Of a stretch of 64,000 nt of DNA, positions 46,006-54,882 are shown in pieces. Position 1 is the first letter of the stretch, and every line of letters starts with the position of its first letter. A program made the position numbers and the translations under genes. A model generated the notes under the pieces. It saw nothing but the letters and a program-made list of their open reading frames with translations. It did no database searches and had not been told where the DNA came from. This DNA is from Lachnospiraceae bacterium (GTDB taxonomy: Bacteria; Bacillota; Clostridia; Lachnospirales; Lachnospiraceae): NCBI GenBank assembly GCA_902363835.1, contig CABJBM010000025.1, positions 1 through 64,000 on the forward strand, in the 5' to 3' direction.

Positions 46006-46848
46006 TTAATCATCAAATGTAATATTTCCACAACCACCTGTTGCAAATAATGTATCTCCAACTACCATCCTAGAGATGCTGCTTACTAATATAGTAGCCA
46101 AGTTTGCAATTTCTTCTGGAGTGGTATATCTTTTGGCCGGTGATGTAGGTCTATTGATATTGTCATCGTTCGAAATCATACTAGTAGCCGTTGGACCTGG
46201 TGCAATACCATTAACAACAATCCCATACCCAATTAATTCTTTAGCAAGACCCTTCGTAAAGTTCATCATAGAGTTCTTTGCAAAATGGTAGGAATTCAAT
46301 CCCGGTCTAACTGCAGATGAAGATGATACGTTCAAGATATTTCCTTCTATTTTGCGATCTATCATGTACTTTGCGACAATCTGAGTTAAAAAATATGGTC
46401 CTTTCAAATCAGAATTCATTACAAGATCCCAATCTGATTCAGTAGCTCCACCAAAAGATGTTTTATTCAACACACCGGCATTATTGACAAATATATCTAT
46501 CGGGCTAGATATATTTGTTATCAGTGCGTCAAAAACGGAGTTCATCTCAGAAACGTTACAATTATCCAATTGAATGCCTATCACTTTGGAATCGTTAAAT
46601 TCTTTCTTTAGTTCAGAACTAATATCATCTAATTTTTTTTGATTTCTGCCAGTTATTATTACATTGGCTCCATTTCGCAGAAAGACCCTTGCGATTTCAT
46701 AGCCAATTCCACTTGATCCACCTGTAATTAGCGCTGTACGGCCTTTTAATAGTTCACCATAGAGAACAGGAGTATTAACATACTTTTTTATAGGCATGTA
46801 CCTGAGTATCTCATTCATGCCTCTTTTAATAATTCTTTTTACATTCAT
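46006..46848 (-). CDS. SDR family oxidoreductase
   Basis: About 280-residue classical short-chain dehydrogenase. The cofactor loop is TALITGGSSGIGYEIARVF (near residue 40), then NNAG in FVNNAGVLNK, catalytic Ser in NVSSSSAVRPG, and Tyr/Lys in YHFAKNSM. The start at 46848 overlaps the upstream stop as ATGA, indicating translational coupling to the pyruvyltransferase, with GGAGG 10 bases before it. It precedes the second MenD-like gene by 14 bases, so it may reduce the keto product of that enzyme. Confidence 0.88.
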   Translation of the reverse strand: MNVKRIIKRGMNEILRYMPIKKYVNTPVLYGELLKGRTALITGGSSGIGYEIARVFLRNGANVIITGRNQKKLDDISSELKKEFNDSKVIGIQLDNCNVSEMNSVFDALITNISSPIDIFVNNAGVLNKTSFGGATESDWDLVMNSDLKGPYFLTQIVAKYMIDRKIEGNILNVSSSSAVRPGLNSYHFAKNSMMNFTKGLAKELIGYGIVVNGIAPGPTATSMISNDDNINRPTSPAKRYTTPEEIANLATILVSSISRMVVGDTLFATGGCGNITFDD

Positions 46849-47972
46849 TGCGCCATATCCTCCGATTTCAATGCCCTTCTTAACCATTCAATTGATCTGT
46901 TTCTTTCATCATCCATGATTGAATTAACAGTCTTATAATCTATTTTTGTCTCTGTTACGGACATATCGATCTCATCTTTTGCTACTCTGTTCGTTAACCC
47001 TAGTATTTCCAAAATACTCTGAAGCCTTGTGCTATACTTTCCTGGGTACACAATTACGAATTCTTTATTGAAATTTAAGGAAAATGCTGTTGCGTGAAAA
47101 GAATCTGTAATTATATATTGAGCATTATCAATTAATGACAAGAAGTCCTCCACTTTACTGTTACAATACATCTTTCCATTTTTATATATTTCATGTATCT
47201 GATAACTAATGTATCTCACTTCTAAACCAGTCTTTTTTGATAACGCCTTAGCATAATTATCAATTTTTTTGTTTCTATTAAGATTATAAATTAAAATGTA
47301 TTTATCGTTTTTGTATTTGCCAGATGCAATCTTTCTCCATTCATCGCCAGTCAAAAGAAGTGTAGGATCTAAAACATTTACACTACCAGGGATACCCAAT
47401 TCATTTATTATTTCCACACCAGATAACTCACGCACTGAAATGTGATTGTACCTGCTCAGCAATCTTTTAGTTTCTTCTATCTCGCAATCAAGCAACGAGC
47501 TTTTTCCAAAGCTTGCTGCATAAGAAATCTTGTGAGATTTCTCTGGGACAAAAGATAGGAAGTACGGATATTCAATTTTTTCATTCCATCCATAATTCCA
47601 TACCTGATCGCTTCCAGTACAAAAAATATCGTATTTGAAATTATATGCTTCAAGTTCTTCTAGACTATGGAATGTTTTTTTACTCAAATTAATCCTGTTT
47701 TTCAAAAAGCCAAAAAATATATTAAATCTGATAACATACGAAGGAATTATTATTAATCTCGCTATAGTTCTTAAAAACATACTTTTCTCGAATTTCTTAC
47801 TTTTTGTTTTTATTCTCTTCAACATTCCAATCGGGGTAAAACGTTCTGGATAATAATCAATGACCTCACATTTATACCCCAATTCTTCTATCTTCTCCTG
47901 CAATGCATACGTTTGAAGCATTGAACCATAGTTTACAACTCTGTGCTGAGTTATAATTCCAACCTTTTTCAT
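46845..47972 (-). CDS. Polysaccharide pyruvyl transferase family protein (copy 2)
   Basis: About 375 residues of PF04230, different from copy 1. GIITQHRVVNYGSMLQTYALQ is the typical N-terminus. FCTGSDQVWNYGWN, YAASFGKSSL and ITDSFHATAFSLNF with the conserved His follow. The ATG at 47972 is chosen; the TTG three codons upstream gives a non-conserved start. It is coupled to the SDR by an ATGA overlap. Known members ketalise sugars with PEP-derived pyruvate, but this subgroup is broad. Confidence 0.85.
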   Translation of the reverse strand: MKKVGIITQHRVVNYGSMLQTYALQEKIEELGYKCEVIDYYPERFTPIGMLKRIKTKSKKFEKSMFLRTIARLIIIPSYVIRFNIFFGFLKNRINLSKKTFHSLEELEAYNFKYDIFCTGSDQVWNYGWNEKIEYPYFLSFVPEKSHKISYAASFGKSSLLDCEIEETKRLLSRYNHISVRELSGVEIINELGIPGSVNVLDPTLLLTGDEWRKIASGKYKNDKYILIYNLNRNKKIDNYAKALSKKTGLEVRYISYQIHEIYKNGKMYCNSKVEDFLSLIDNAQYIITDSFHATAFSLNFNKEFVIVYPGKYSTRLQSILEILGLTNRVAKDEIDMSVTETKIDYKTVNSIMDDERNRSIEWLRRALKSEDMAQ

Positions 47973-48009
47973 AAAATACAACCGTCCCGTTACTCAATCT
48001 TGACCATTC

Positions 48010-48849
48010 TTATTTTCTCAACAATTTCATATAAAATGCTTTTCTAATTCTATTCGGAAGAACACATACGAATGCTTGTCCAAAACCACTTATACAAAAA
48101 TCAGAAAAAGACATATGCTTTTTCCTGAACATATTCCACTTAAATCTTAAAACCGTTTTTGCGTATTTAACCCCACCTCTACGTTCATAGAAATCTTCGC
48201 TAGTTCTTATATAATACAGACACTCTTGGATGTTATAGCACTTCACCTTAGCATCGAAAACCATACGTGCAAATAATTCGTAGTCTTCATATAATCGAAC
48301 ATCACGATAGTTTCCACTTCTGATAATATCAGATTTTTTAAAAATAACCGTAGGGTGTAATACAGCACACCGTCTTCTCATGAATGCCTGAATTTCTTCA
48401 TTACCTTCAGGAACACGGTGAACACTTACGACATTAGAAATATCATCAATAAACTCTGCCTCATACGAGCCTACCATACCCAATTCAGGATTCTTTATAA
48501 AACAACTCAACTGCTTTTCTATTCTTTGAGGGACAGAGTAATCATCTGAATCCATTCTCGCTATTAACTCATTCTTAGCAAGTTCTACTCCTTTTGCTAA
48601 TGCGGAGCCAAGACCTAAATTAGTCTCGTTTGCAATGATAGTAAATAAGCCAGGAACGGAGTTAACATAATCCTCAATTACGGAATCCAATTCAGGTGTA
48701 AGTGAACCGTCCTTGATAATGATAAACTCATCTGCAACAATACTCTGATCAAGCATTGACTGTATAGCTGCCTTTAAATATTCAGGCTTTTCTTTATAGT
48801 AAACCGACATCAATACACTATACTTTATATCTTGAATATCCTTGTTCAT
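48010..48849 (-). CDS. Glycosyltransferase family 2
   Basis: 279-residue inverting GT-A enzyme. YSVLMSVYYKEKPEYLKAAI opens the fold, IIIKDGSLTPE follows, and the metal-binding acidic motif is in IARMDSDDYSVPQR (near residue 95). RLYEDYELFARMVF holds the ED of the active site. It is the first apparently functional gene of the AT-rich operon after the decayed ugd/rfbD genes. Confidence 0.9.
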   Translation of the reverse strand: MNKDIQDIKYSVLMSVYYKEKPEYLKAAIQSMLDQSIVADEFIIIKDGSLTPELDSVIEDYVNSVPGLFTIIANETNLGLGSALAKGVELAKNELIARMDSDDYSVPQRIEKQLSCFIKNPELGMVGSYEAEFIDDISNVVSVHRVPEGNEEIQAFMRRRCAVLHPTVIFKKSDIIRSGNYRDVRLYEDYELFARMVFDAKVKCYNIQECLYYIRTSEDFYERRGGVKYAKTVLRFKWNMFRKKHMSFSDFCISGFGQAFVCVLPNRIRKAFYMKLLRK

Positions 48850-48877
48850 GTCACTAACCTCTCGCTCAATCTGTATT

Positions 48878-49543
48878 TTACAAATTAGCTTCCTCTAAAT
48901 ATCTCTTTACAGCATCCTGCCAAGACGGGAGTGGCTCAAATTCATTCTCAATCAACTTGCTCTTGTCCAGTCCACTGTTACTCGGTCTTGCAGCTTTACT
49001 TAGGCCATATTCTGCAGTCGTTACTGGAGTAACCTTTGTGGTCAATCCATATTGCTTATAAAACTCCACACAGAAGTCATACCAAGTAATATATCTGCCA
49101 TCATTGGTGGCATGATAGTATCCGTATTTCTCAGACTCGCGCATATCAACCAGAAGTCTGGCAAGATCAAAGGTATATGTAGGAGTACCAATCTGATCAT
49201 TAACTACACGTACTTCATCATTAGTCTTTACGACGCTGATCATAGTCTTGATGAAGTTCTTACCGTTCAGACCGAATACCCATGCGATACGAACGATGAA
49301 GTACTTCTCCAAAGTATTAGAAACCGCAAGTTCACCTTCTAGTTTTGTCTGTCCATAAACATTCAAAGGCTTATAATCCTTGCAGTCCGGCTGCCACGGT
49401 TCTGTTCCCTAACCATCGAAAACATAATCTGTGGAAAGATATAGCATCTTGCAGTCAAGCTTCTTACAAGCATCTGCAATGTTATGTGTGCCACCAGCTT
49501 TGACTCTTCTAACGGCTTCAACCTTGTCATCATCCTCGGCCAT
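48878..49543 (-). pseudogene. rfbD (dTDP-4-dehydrorhamnose reductase) relic
   Basis: The frame reads AEDDDKVEAVRRVKAGGTHN, LYLSTDYVFDG, then TAG at 49409-49411, GTEPWQPDCKDYKPLNVYG and on to PSWQDAVKRYLEEANL. About the first 70 codons, with the NAD loop, are missing; the TAG replaces the Gln of FDGQGTEPW, as in the intact copy at 20255-21103. An internal ATG at 49366 still gives an open frame of 162 codons without the cofactor-binding region. The upstream end is fused to the ugd fragment. Confidence 0.85.
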
Positions 49544-49573
49544 ACCTACCCACTTTCTAACAAAATATTCTTC

Positions 49574-49858
49574 TCAATCATTTGTAGGAGCAGCTACAAC
49601 TACAAAATCAGCGCCGGTATATGCGGCTTCTGCATCAAGAGTCGCCGTAAGGTTCAGCTTTCGCTTTCCTGCTTTCGCCTCATCAAAGAACTTTTCAATA
49701 TACTCATCCTGAATAGGGGAAATAAATTGATTTAACTTCTCCACCTTTTCCGGGATGATATCTACAGCAGTCACCTGGTGGTACTGTGAAAGTAACGTTG
49801 CCAGGGACAGACCAACATATCCAGTTCCGGCAACAGCGATTTTGTAATCCTTTTTCAT
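49574..49858 (-). pseudogene. UDP-glucose 6-dehydrogenase (ugd), N-terminal fragment
   Basis: 94 codons: [20 protein letters not shown] with the NAD loop, [29 protein letters not shown], then TGA. A full enzyme has about 390-420 residues, so the catalytic Cys domain is gone. After the TGA the same frame runs for some ten codons into the rfbD relic. AAGGAGCAAGTT precedes the ATG. It is the promoter-proximal frame of the leftward operon. Confidence 0.85.
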
Positions 49859-51248
49859 AACTTGCTCCTTACTTTTTTCTTATATGCTTCTTTATAAATT
49901 CACACTGTGATTGTCACAGTAGCTTGCTTTCTATTAATCAGGTCTACATTATGTTTTTTCATTCCATACGGTCTCTAATAATATCTAATTCTGTGCAAAC
50001 CCATCTTTTCGTTGCAATGATTCCGTAACTGTTTTTGCGTCATTTTGTCCGCATGCTGTGGATATCTGCTATTGCAACCTCAACTATGGTCTACAATAAA
50101 CTCATCGGCTCTCTTTCAGTGCCTTATATTGACGATGGCTATTCTTTCATAAGTCTGTGCAATATTATCAATTGCCTTTCATCTCACGTTTTCTCAAAAA
50201 CAGCTAAAATATGGGGATTTCCCGGCCTTCACATGATATCTGTCCTCACCCAGTAACCGCCCTAATGATACCTACATCAACAAAGGGTCATGCTACATTT
50301 CATGTACCCAATAGCCAACCTGAAAACAACATAACGAAAAGTCTATGCAACATTTCATGTTTCTGTACGCAACATGCAGACACCCCTAATACCAACAAAA
50401 GCTATAGTCTGCACTAAGTTTCACGTTAATCGACAGTTATCTATTGCTTTTTACCATATTTTTCAATCCAAAATCCCTGATATTTTCAGCAATCATCCCC
50501 TACGAACATCCCACTGAAAATATCGCGCAGACATTATGGCACATATATTACATGTCGCGAGTATACAGTGCCACGCCCAACCCTTATTACAATAATGTCA
50601 ATCTTAATAATCTCTTTTATCTCCACATAAAAACAATTAATTCTTCAATTTCCTTAGAATTGACTATATAAAATACCTGGTTCTTTATTGACTATTATTG
50701 AAATAATAACTATATACGTTTTAAACAAAATTCCTACCTAAGATCGCAAAACACAGTTATGTTAACAGTAATTATATAACATCACATTTGTGCAAACTAA
50801 TGTAAATCAAATTCTCCTCTGTCGTAAAGCACAAAAATCTTTCACATTATAACGCCATGAAGTGATAAGTGCAATTTAACGTTTTGTTGCAATGAACAAA
50901 GTCAGTTTGGATAAACACATAAGACTAATATTGAGGTCAGCATAGATTTTATAAGATTTAATATTTGCCCATTATAAAACCCAATATCTTTAGAATAAAA
51001 TCTACAATTAATAAAAAGCAGATACACATTAATGAATAACGGTTTAAAACATACATTTATTATACCTTTACAAAAGGTGTTGTCAATCCATTCCATTAAA
51101 CAAAACTAATTTTAATCCCATCATTGTTATAAATTACACAAAAATAACTATATAATAATTATTACGTTTTTTGAAACCGTCTTATAAAATCGCCATTCCA
51201 AAACCTCACTAAAATCCTGTAAAATCAGCCTTATTTCCCATCCAAACA
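49859..51248. other. 1.4-kb AT-rich noncoding region between divergent polysaccharide genes
   Basis: No coding frame is convincing here. Seen are a dyad ACTGTGA-TTG-TCACAGT (49904-49920) close to the ugd relic, and a large inverted repeat GATATTTTCAG / CTGAAAATATC (50479-50489, 50514-50524). Near-copies of ACATTTCATGT occur around 50294 and 50349, and a 31-bp element at 51056-51086 recurs at the XRE promoter. The promoter for the 15-kb leftward operon must be here, but I could not fix it. Some parts may be decayed coding DNA. Confidence 0.5.
51056..51086 (+). repeat. 31-bp repeat, candidate operator, copy 1
   Basis: Begins TTTATTATACCTTTACAAAA and ends GGTGTTGTCAA. 27 of 31 bases match 53084-53114. 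It holds a perfect inner dyad ACCTTT-ACA-AAAGGT. It lies about 270 bases before the sugar transferase start. Confidence 0.6.
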
Positions 51249-51276
51249 TTGACATTCCCCCTATTAAAGGTATAAT
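51249..51276 (+). promoter_or_regulatory. Sigma-A promoter of the priming sugar transferase
   Basis: -35 TTGACA (51249-51254), a 16-base spacer, -10 TATAAT (51271-51276); both hexamers are perfect. The predicted start near 51283 leaves a 70-base leader to the ATG. Confidence 0.75.
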
Positions 51277-51353
51277 TAAGACATGCTATAAACATATTGA
51301 AATAACCTGTTATTAACGCCAAATTTCAGTCAACTATAAATGGGGGTGAGTTG

Positions 51354-52784
51354 ATGTATAGAAAAGCAAGTGAAGGTTGGCTAAAGCATCTTGATTTCAT
51401 AATTCTCGATGCACTATGCCTTCAAATATCATTTATTCTGGCATATTTAATCCGACAAGAAAGCTTCGCGCCATACCGAACCTTTCTCTACCGCAGCATG
51501 GCAATTCTTCTTTTTATGATCCAGATAATCGTTACATTTTTCCTTGAGAGCTTTAAGAATGTCTTAAAAAGAGGATATTACAAGGAATCCATCGAGACAT
51601 TAAAGCACGCTTGTCTTGTGATTCTATCTACTGCATTTTGCTTTTTCCTGACACAAACAGGAGAACAATATTCCCGTATCATCTTGATTCTCACCGGAGT
51701 GATCTATACATTCTTCACCTACTTTCTCAGATTATTCTGGAAAAGGCACCTAAAGAAATCCGGCTTAACCAATAAAGGGAAACGTTCTCTGTTGATCATC
51801 ACTTGCAAGGATATAGCTTCAGTTGTTTTAGATAATATAAACAATTATAACTACGAGGGTTTTCAGGTAAGCGGAATCGTTATTGTAGATGCCGATATGA
51901 CAGGAGATGAGATAGGCGGAATACCGGTAGTCTCCGATATCAGACACGCGGTGGATTACGTATGCCATAAATGGGTGGATGAAGTATTTATAAACCTGCC
52001 GGGAGATTCCTTTATACTCGAAAAGACTGTGGACAGCTTTATGGAAATGGGCATTACCGTCCACCAGAACCTCATTGATATCACTGTTTTAAGCGAACAA
52101 AAACAAAGAGTAGAGCGCATGGGAGGTTATACGGTTTTAACCACCAGCATTAACATGGCAAGCTCCAGACAGCTTTTCATGAAACGGGCAATGGATATTG
52201 CAGGCGGTTTTATTGGCTGCATCATAGCTGGATTTCTTTATCTGGTTCTTGCTCCCTGTATTTACTTCCATTCTCCAGGTCCCATTCTCTTTTCCCAAGT
52301 CCGCGTCGGTAAGAACGGGAAAAAATTTAAAATATATAAATTCCGCAGCATGTACATGGATGCAGAGAAGCGAAAAAAGGAACTGCTGGCTCAAAACCGT
52401 ATAAAAGATGGTATGATGTTTAAAATGGATTGTGATCCGCGCATTATAGGGGGCGAAAAGGGAATTGGAAGCTTTATGCGTAATTATTCCCTGGATGAAT
52501 GGCCTCAGATGTGGAACGTATTAAAAGGTGATATGAGCCTTGTGGGAACCCGGCCCCCCACATTAGATGAGTGGGAGAGATACGAATTGCATCATCGGGC
52601 AAGACTGTCAATCAAGCCCGGGCTGACCGGCTTATGGCAGGTCAGCGGAAGAAGCAGTATAACGAACTTTGAGGAAGTAGTTAAACTGGATAAGAAATAC
52701 ATAAGCGAATGGAGTTTTAAACTGGATATCAAAATTTTACTGAAAACAGTAGGTGTAGTTGCATATAAGGAAGGTGCCTTATAA
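51354..52784 (+). CDS. Undecaprenyl-phosphate sugar phosphotransferase (WbaP/CpsE type)
   Basis: Starts repeat-unit assembly by moving sugar-1-phosphate from a nucleotide sugar to undecaprenyl phosphate. 476 residues: four or five N-terminal membrane segments, a CoA-binding-like central domain (about 140-240), a further membrane segment (IAGGFIGCIIAGFLYLVLAP) and the C-terminal bacterial sugar transferase domain. That domain has FKIYKFRSMYMDAE, SLDEWPQMWNVLKGDMSLVG, RPPTLDEWERYE and KPGLTGLWQVSGRS. RBS GGGGGTGAG precedes; ATG at 51354 is favoured over the TTG at 51351. It is transcribed away from the assembly genes. The first sugar (Glc or Gal) cannot be told. Confidence 0.93.
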   Translation: MYRKASEGWLKHLDFIILDALCLQISFILAYLIRQESFAPYRTFLYRSMAILLFMIQIIVTFFLESFKNVLKRGYYKESIETLKHACLVILSTAFCFFLTQTGEQYSRIILILTGVIYTFFTYFLRLFWKRHLKKSGLTNKGKRSLLIITCKDIASVVLDNINNYNYEGFQVSGIVIVDADMTGDEIGGIPVVSDIRHAVDYVCHKWVDEVFINLPGDSFILEKTVDSFMEMGITVHQNLIDITVLSEQKQRVERMGGYTVLTTSINMASSRQLFMKRAMDIAGGFIGCIIAGFLYLVLAPCIYFHSPGPILFSQVRVGKNGKKFKIYKFRSMYMDAEKRKKELLAQNRIKDGMMFKMDCDPRIIGGEKGIGSFMRNYSLDEWPQMWNVLKGDMSLVGTRPPTLDEWERYELHHRARLSIKPGLTGLWQVSGRSSITNFEEVVKLDKKYISEWSFKLDIKILLKTVGVVAYKEGAL

Positions 52785-52872
52785 AAAAATTTTTAAGGTG
52801 CCTTATATTGTAATGGCAAATCAATGATCCAAAAATCACGTTCTCTAAATACTTTTAATTTATATAATAAGG

Positions 52873-52920
52873 TCAGAATGGCTGTTTTTCAGAAGCTGCC
52901 ATTCTGATCTGTTCTTTTTA
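52873..52920 (+). terminator. Terminator after the sugar transferase
   Basis: TCAGAATGGC (52873-52882) pairs with GCCATTCTGA (52898-52907), followed by a T-rich tract at 52911-52919. A 13-base sequence AAGGTGCCTTATA occurs twice just before it, at the stop codon (52771-52783) and again at 52795-52807. Confidence 0.75.
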
Positions 52921-53083
52921 ATGCATGCCGCCTCTGTAATTTCTATAAGCCCTCTTTTCATATCTTCAATAGAAAGTTTATAATTTCCTCCATATCCCCC
53001 TCCCACCATGAACTATATTCATCTTATTCTTTTATTACCTGCAAACTTTTTCCAGTAAATTCACTTTACATTGGTGACATACT

Positions 53084-53135
53084 TTTATTATACTTTTAAA
53101 ACAGGTGTTATCAACATCTTTTTATTCGATATAAT
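53084..53135 (+). promoter_or_regulatory. XRE gene promoter region with 31-bp repeat copy 2
   Basis: The repeat at 53084-53114 matches 51056-51086 at 27 of 31 bases. Within and around it are TTTACA (53065-53070), an 18-base spacer and TATACT (53089-53094). A separate TATAAT lies at 53130-53135, only 28 bases before the ATG. The repeat overlies a promoter, as expected of an autoregulatory operator. Confidence 0.5.
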
Positions 53136-53162
53136 TATGTCAGACCAAGAAAATGGTAAATT

Positions 53163-53537
53163 ATGGAAAGTTTGGTGAAGCGATTGACAAAGTACAACAG
53201 GATTGAAGTAGGTCAACGAATCCGTAATCGACGTATTCTAATTGGTTGGACGCAAGAGGAGCTAGCCGAGAAAATTGGGCGTGCATATAAATATTGTCAG
53301 GATATTGAGCGTGGAACATGCGGAATGTCTGTTGAGACGATGTTAAGCATCGCATCAAGCTTGAATATTTCTTTAGATTATCTGATTTACGGAAAAATGG
53401 AGTCGGAAAAAGAAAACAGTTCACTTCTGATTGAACAGCAGACCATCCTTAACATTCTTGGAGAATGCAGCGACAAGAAACGACGTTATGCATTGGACTT
53501 GTTAAAACTATTCATGAAAGCCTGTGATGACAGATAA
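53163..53537 (+). CDS. XRE family helix-turn-helix regulator near the polysaccharide locus
   Basis: 124-residue DNA-binding protein. The XRE domain (about 14-78) has RIRNRRILIGWTQEELAEK, IGRAYKYCQDIERGTCGMS and LSIASSLNISLDYLIYGK. The C-terminal 40 residues are helical and may dimerise. The RBS is weak, since only GGTAAATT precedes the ATG. Downstream of the priming transferase and with a shared 31-bp repeat at both promoter regions, it is the best local candidate for controlling the polysaccharide locus and itself. Confidence 0.85.
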   Translation: MESLVKRLTKYNRIEVGQRIRNRRILIGWTQEELAEKIGRAYKYCQDIERGTCGMSVETMLSIASSLNISLDYLIYGKMESEKENSSLLIEQQTILNILGECSDKKRRYALDLLKLFMKACDDR

Positions 53538-53541
53538 GGAT

Positions 53542-53597
53542 AAAAAGGGACGCATTGTATTCCCCACATTTATAGTTGGAGTGCAATGCGTCCTTTT
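53542..53597. terminator. Bidirectional terminator
   Basis: AAAAAGG-x-ACGCATTG and CAATGCGTCCTTTT form a long stem around a loop of about 26 bases, closing the XRE gene (+) and the acetyltransferase gene (-) from both sides. Confidence 0.8.
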
Positions 53598-53627
53598 CAT
53601 ATCTCACTTCCAAATTTCACTTAATTT

Positions 53628-54119
53628 CTAAACCATCAGCTGATAATTCTCTATATCCAACATTTTCCCAAACTTCACTCCCACTTCCCTTATAGTCCCG
53701 CAATGAACAAACCCCAGCCTCTCATGGAGCTTTATGCTCGCCTCGTTTCCGCCGGTTATAACTGAAATGACCGTATGGATATCGTTCCGTTCCTTGGCAA
53801 TCTCAAGAATGGCAAACGCCAGCTCCCCGGCGATCCCTCTACGGCGATAATCCTTATCAATGTATACAGACAGCTCCACCGTGGCCCCATAAGCCTCTTT
53901 GGGACGGTAAGAAGAAAGGCTTGCATACCCCACTGCTTTTCCATCTTCTTCATCCACAATCAAAGGATGGTTTCCCACATTATGTTCCCGGAACCAACCC
54001 AACCACTCCTCCATGGTTTTTGGATTTAAGTCAAACGTGGCCAGCCCATGTTCTACCTCATAATTATAAATGTTCAAAAGCTCCGGCATATCCTTTTCTT
54101 CTGCAGTTCTGATTATCAT
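53628..54119 (-). CDS. GNAT family N-acetyltransferase (phosphinothricin acetyltransferase-like)
   Basis: 163 residues of the Pat/Bar/MnaT type: IYNYEVEHGLATFDL near the N-terminus, VELSVYIDKDYRRRGIAGEL with the acetyl-CoA loop (about residue 90), and NEASIKLHERLGFVHCGTI near the end. Relatives acetylate methionine sulfoximine, phosphinothricin or amino acids; the true substrate is not shown. Single gene between two terminator-bounded units. Confidence 0.85.
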   Translation of the reverse strand: MIIRTAEEKDMPELLNIYNYEVEHGLATFDLNPKTMEEWLGWFREHNVGNHPLIVDEEDGKAVGYASLSSYRPKEAYGATVELSVYIDKDYRRRGIAGELAFAILEIAKERNDIHTVISVITGGNEASIKLHERLGFVHCGTIREVGVKFGKMLDIENYQLMV

Positions 54120-54171
54120 ATATGTCCCTCCTAAGCCTGATTGCTTTTATCACCTGCTATCATACATCAAT

Positions 54172-54882
54172 CTACTGTCCCCGTCCAATACAAATCGCGA
54201 GAAAATATACCCTTTTTATTCCTGCCTTTTTAAGTGCCCGGGTACAGGCTTCTATGGTGCTTCCTGTGGTATAAATATCATCCACCAGAATCACTCCTTC
54301 TACTCCTTTTAAAATTTCCCCGGCAGAAAATGCCTCCTCCAGATTTTTAAGCCTGCCCGCCGGGTCAAGCCCCTTTTGGGGCATTGTCTTTTTATTTCTG
54401 ACCAGCATTTGAGGGTAAACAGGGATCTCAAGGCATTCTCCGATCCTGCGTGCTAAAAGCTCTGCCTGGTTAAATCCCCGCTCCCTTCTCCGGGAAGGAT
54501 GTACCGGAACAGGAACAAGGGCAGATGCATCCATGCGCCTGATCACCTTTTCATATCTGGCACAGATTGCTTCCCCATAAAAGTCTAAGTACTCCCTCTT
54601 ATTCCTATATTTAATTTTCGCCATGGATCTTCCGGCTTTTTCGTCATAATTTACAAGCGCCCTGCCATATTCAAAGGTGCGCTTGTGCCTGACACAGTCA
54701 AAGCAATATTCCACGTCAGGGCTTATGACCTCCTTACCGCACCTTTTGCAGACAGGATCCCTGACAAATGATAGTTTTTTCATGCATTCCCGGCAGATCA
54801 GCCTGCCCTTTGGCATAACGATCCCGTCACAGACAGGGCATCGTCTGGGAAATAACAGATCAATAAAAAAAGAAGGGTACAT
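54172..54882 (-). CDS. comFC: ComFC-family phosphoribosyltransferase-like protein
   Basis: 236 residues. The N-terminal double zinc ribbon has FPRRCPVCDGIVMP, CRECMKKL, CKRCGKEV and YCFDCVRH. The C-terminal phosphoribosyltransferase fold carries the PRPP loop VILVDDIYTTGSTIEACTRA (near residue 200). Members act in competence for DNA uptake in naturally transformable Firmicutes; elsewhere the role is unclear. It is next to recD2, a common clostridial arrangement. Confidence 0.88.
   Translation of the reverse strand: MYPSFFIDLLFPRRCPVCDGIVMPKGRLICRECMKKLSFVRDPVCKRCGKEVISPDVEYCFDCVRHKRTFEYGRALVNYDEKAGRSMAKIKYRNKREYLDFYGEAICARYEKVIRRMDASALVPVPVHPSRRRERGFNQAELLARRIGECLEIPVYPQMLVRNKKTMPQKGLDPAGRLKNLEEAFSAGEILKGVEGVILVDDIYTTGSTIEACTRALKKAGIKRVYFLAICIGRGQ

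Noticed and set aside
50289..50360. CRISPR-like repeats (ACATTTCATGT twice)
   Set aside because: Only two short imperfect copies, irregular spacing, no cas genes.
50035..50671. Several plus-strand open frames in the long spacer
   Set aside because: Cys/Ile-rich text without domains or RBS; reverse frames suggest at most decayed coding DNA that I cannot identify.
51901..52394. Antisense frames within the sugar transferase gene
   Set aside because: Shadows of a well-conserved coding sequence.
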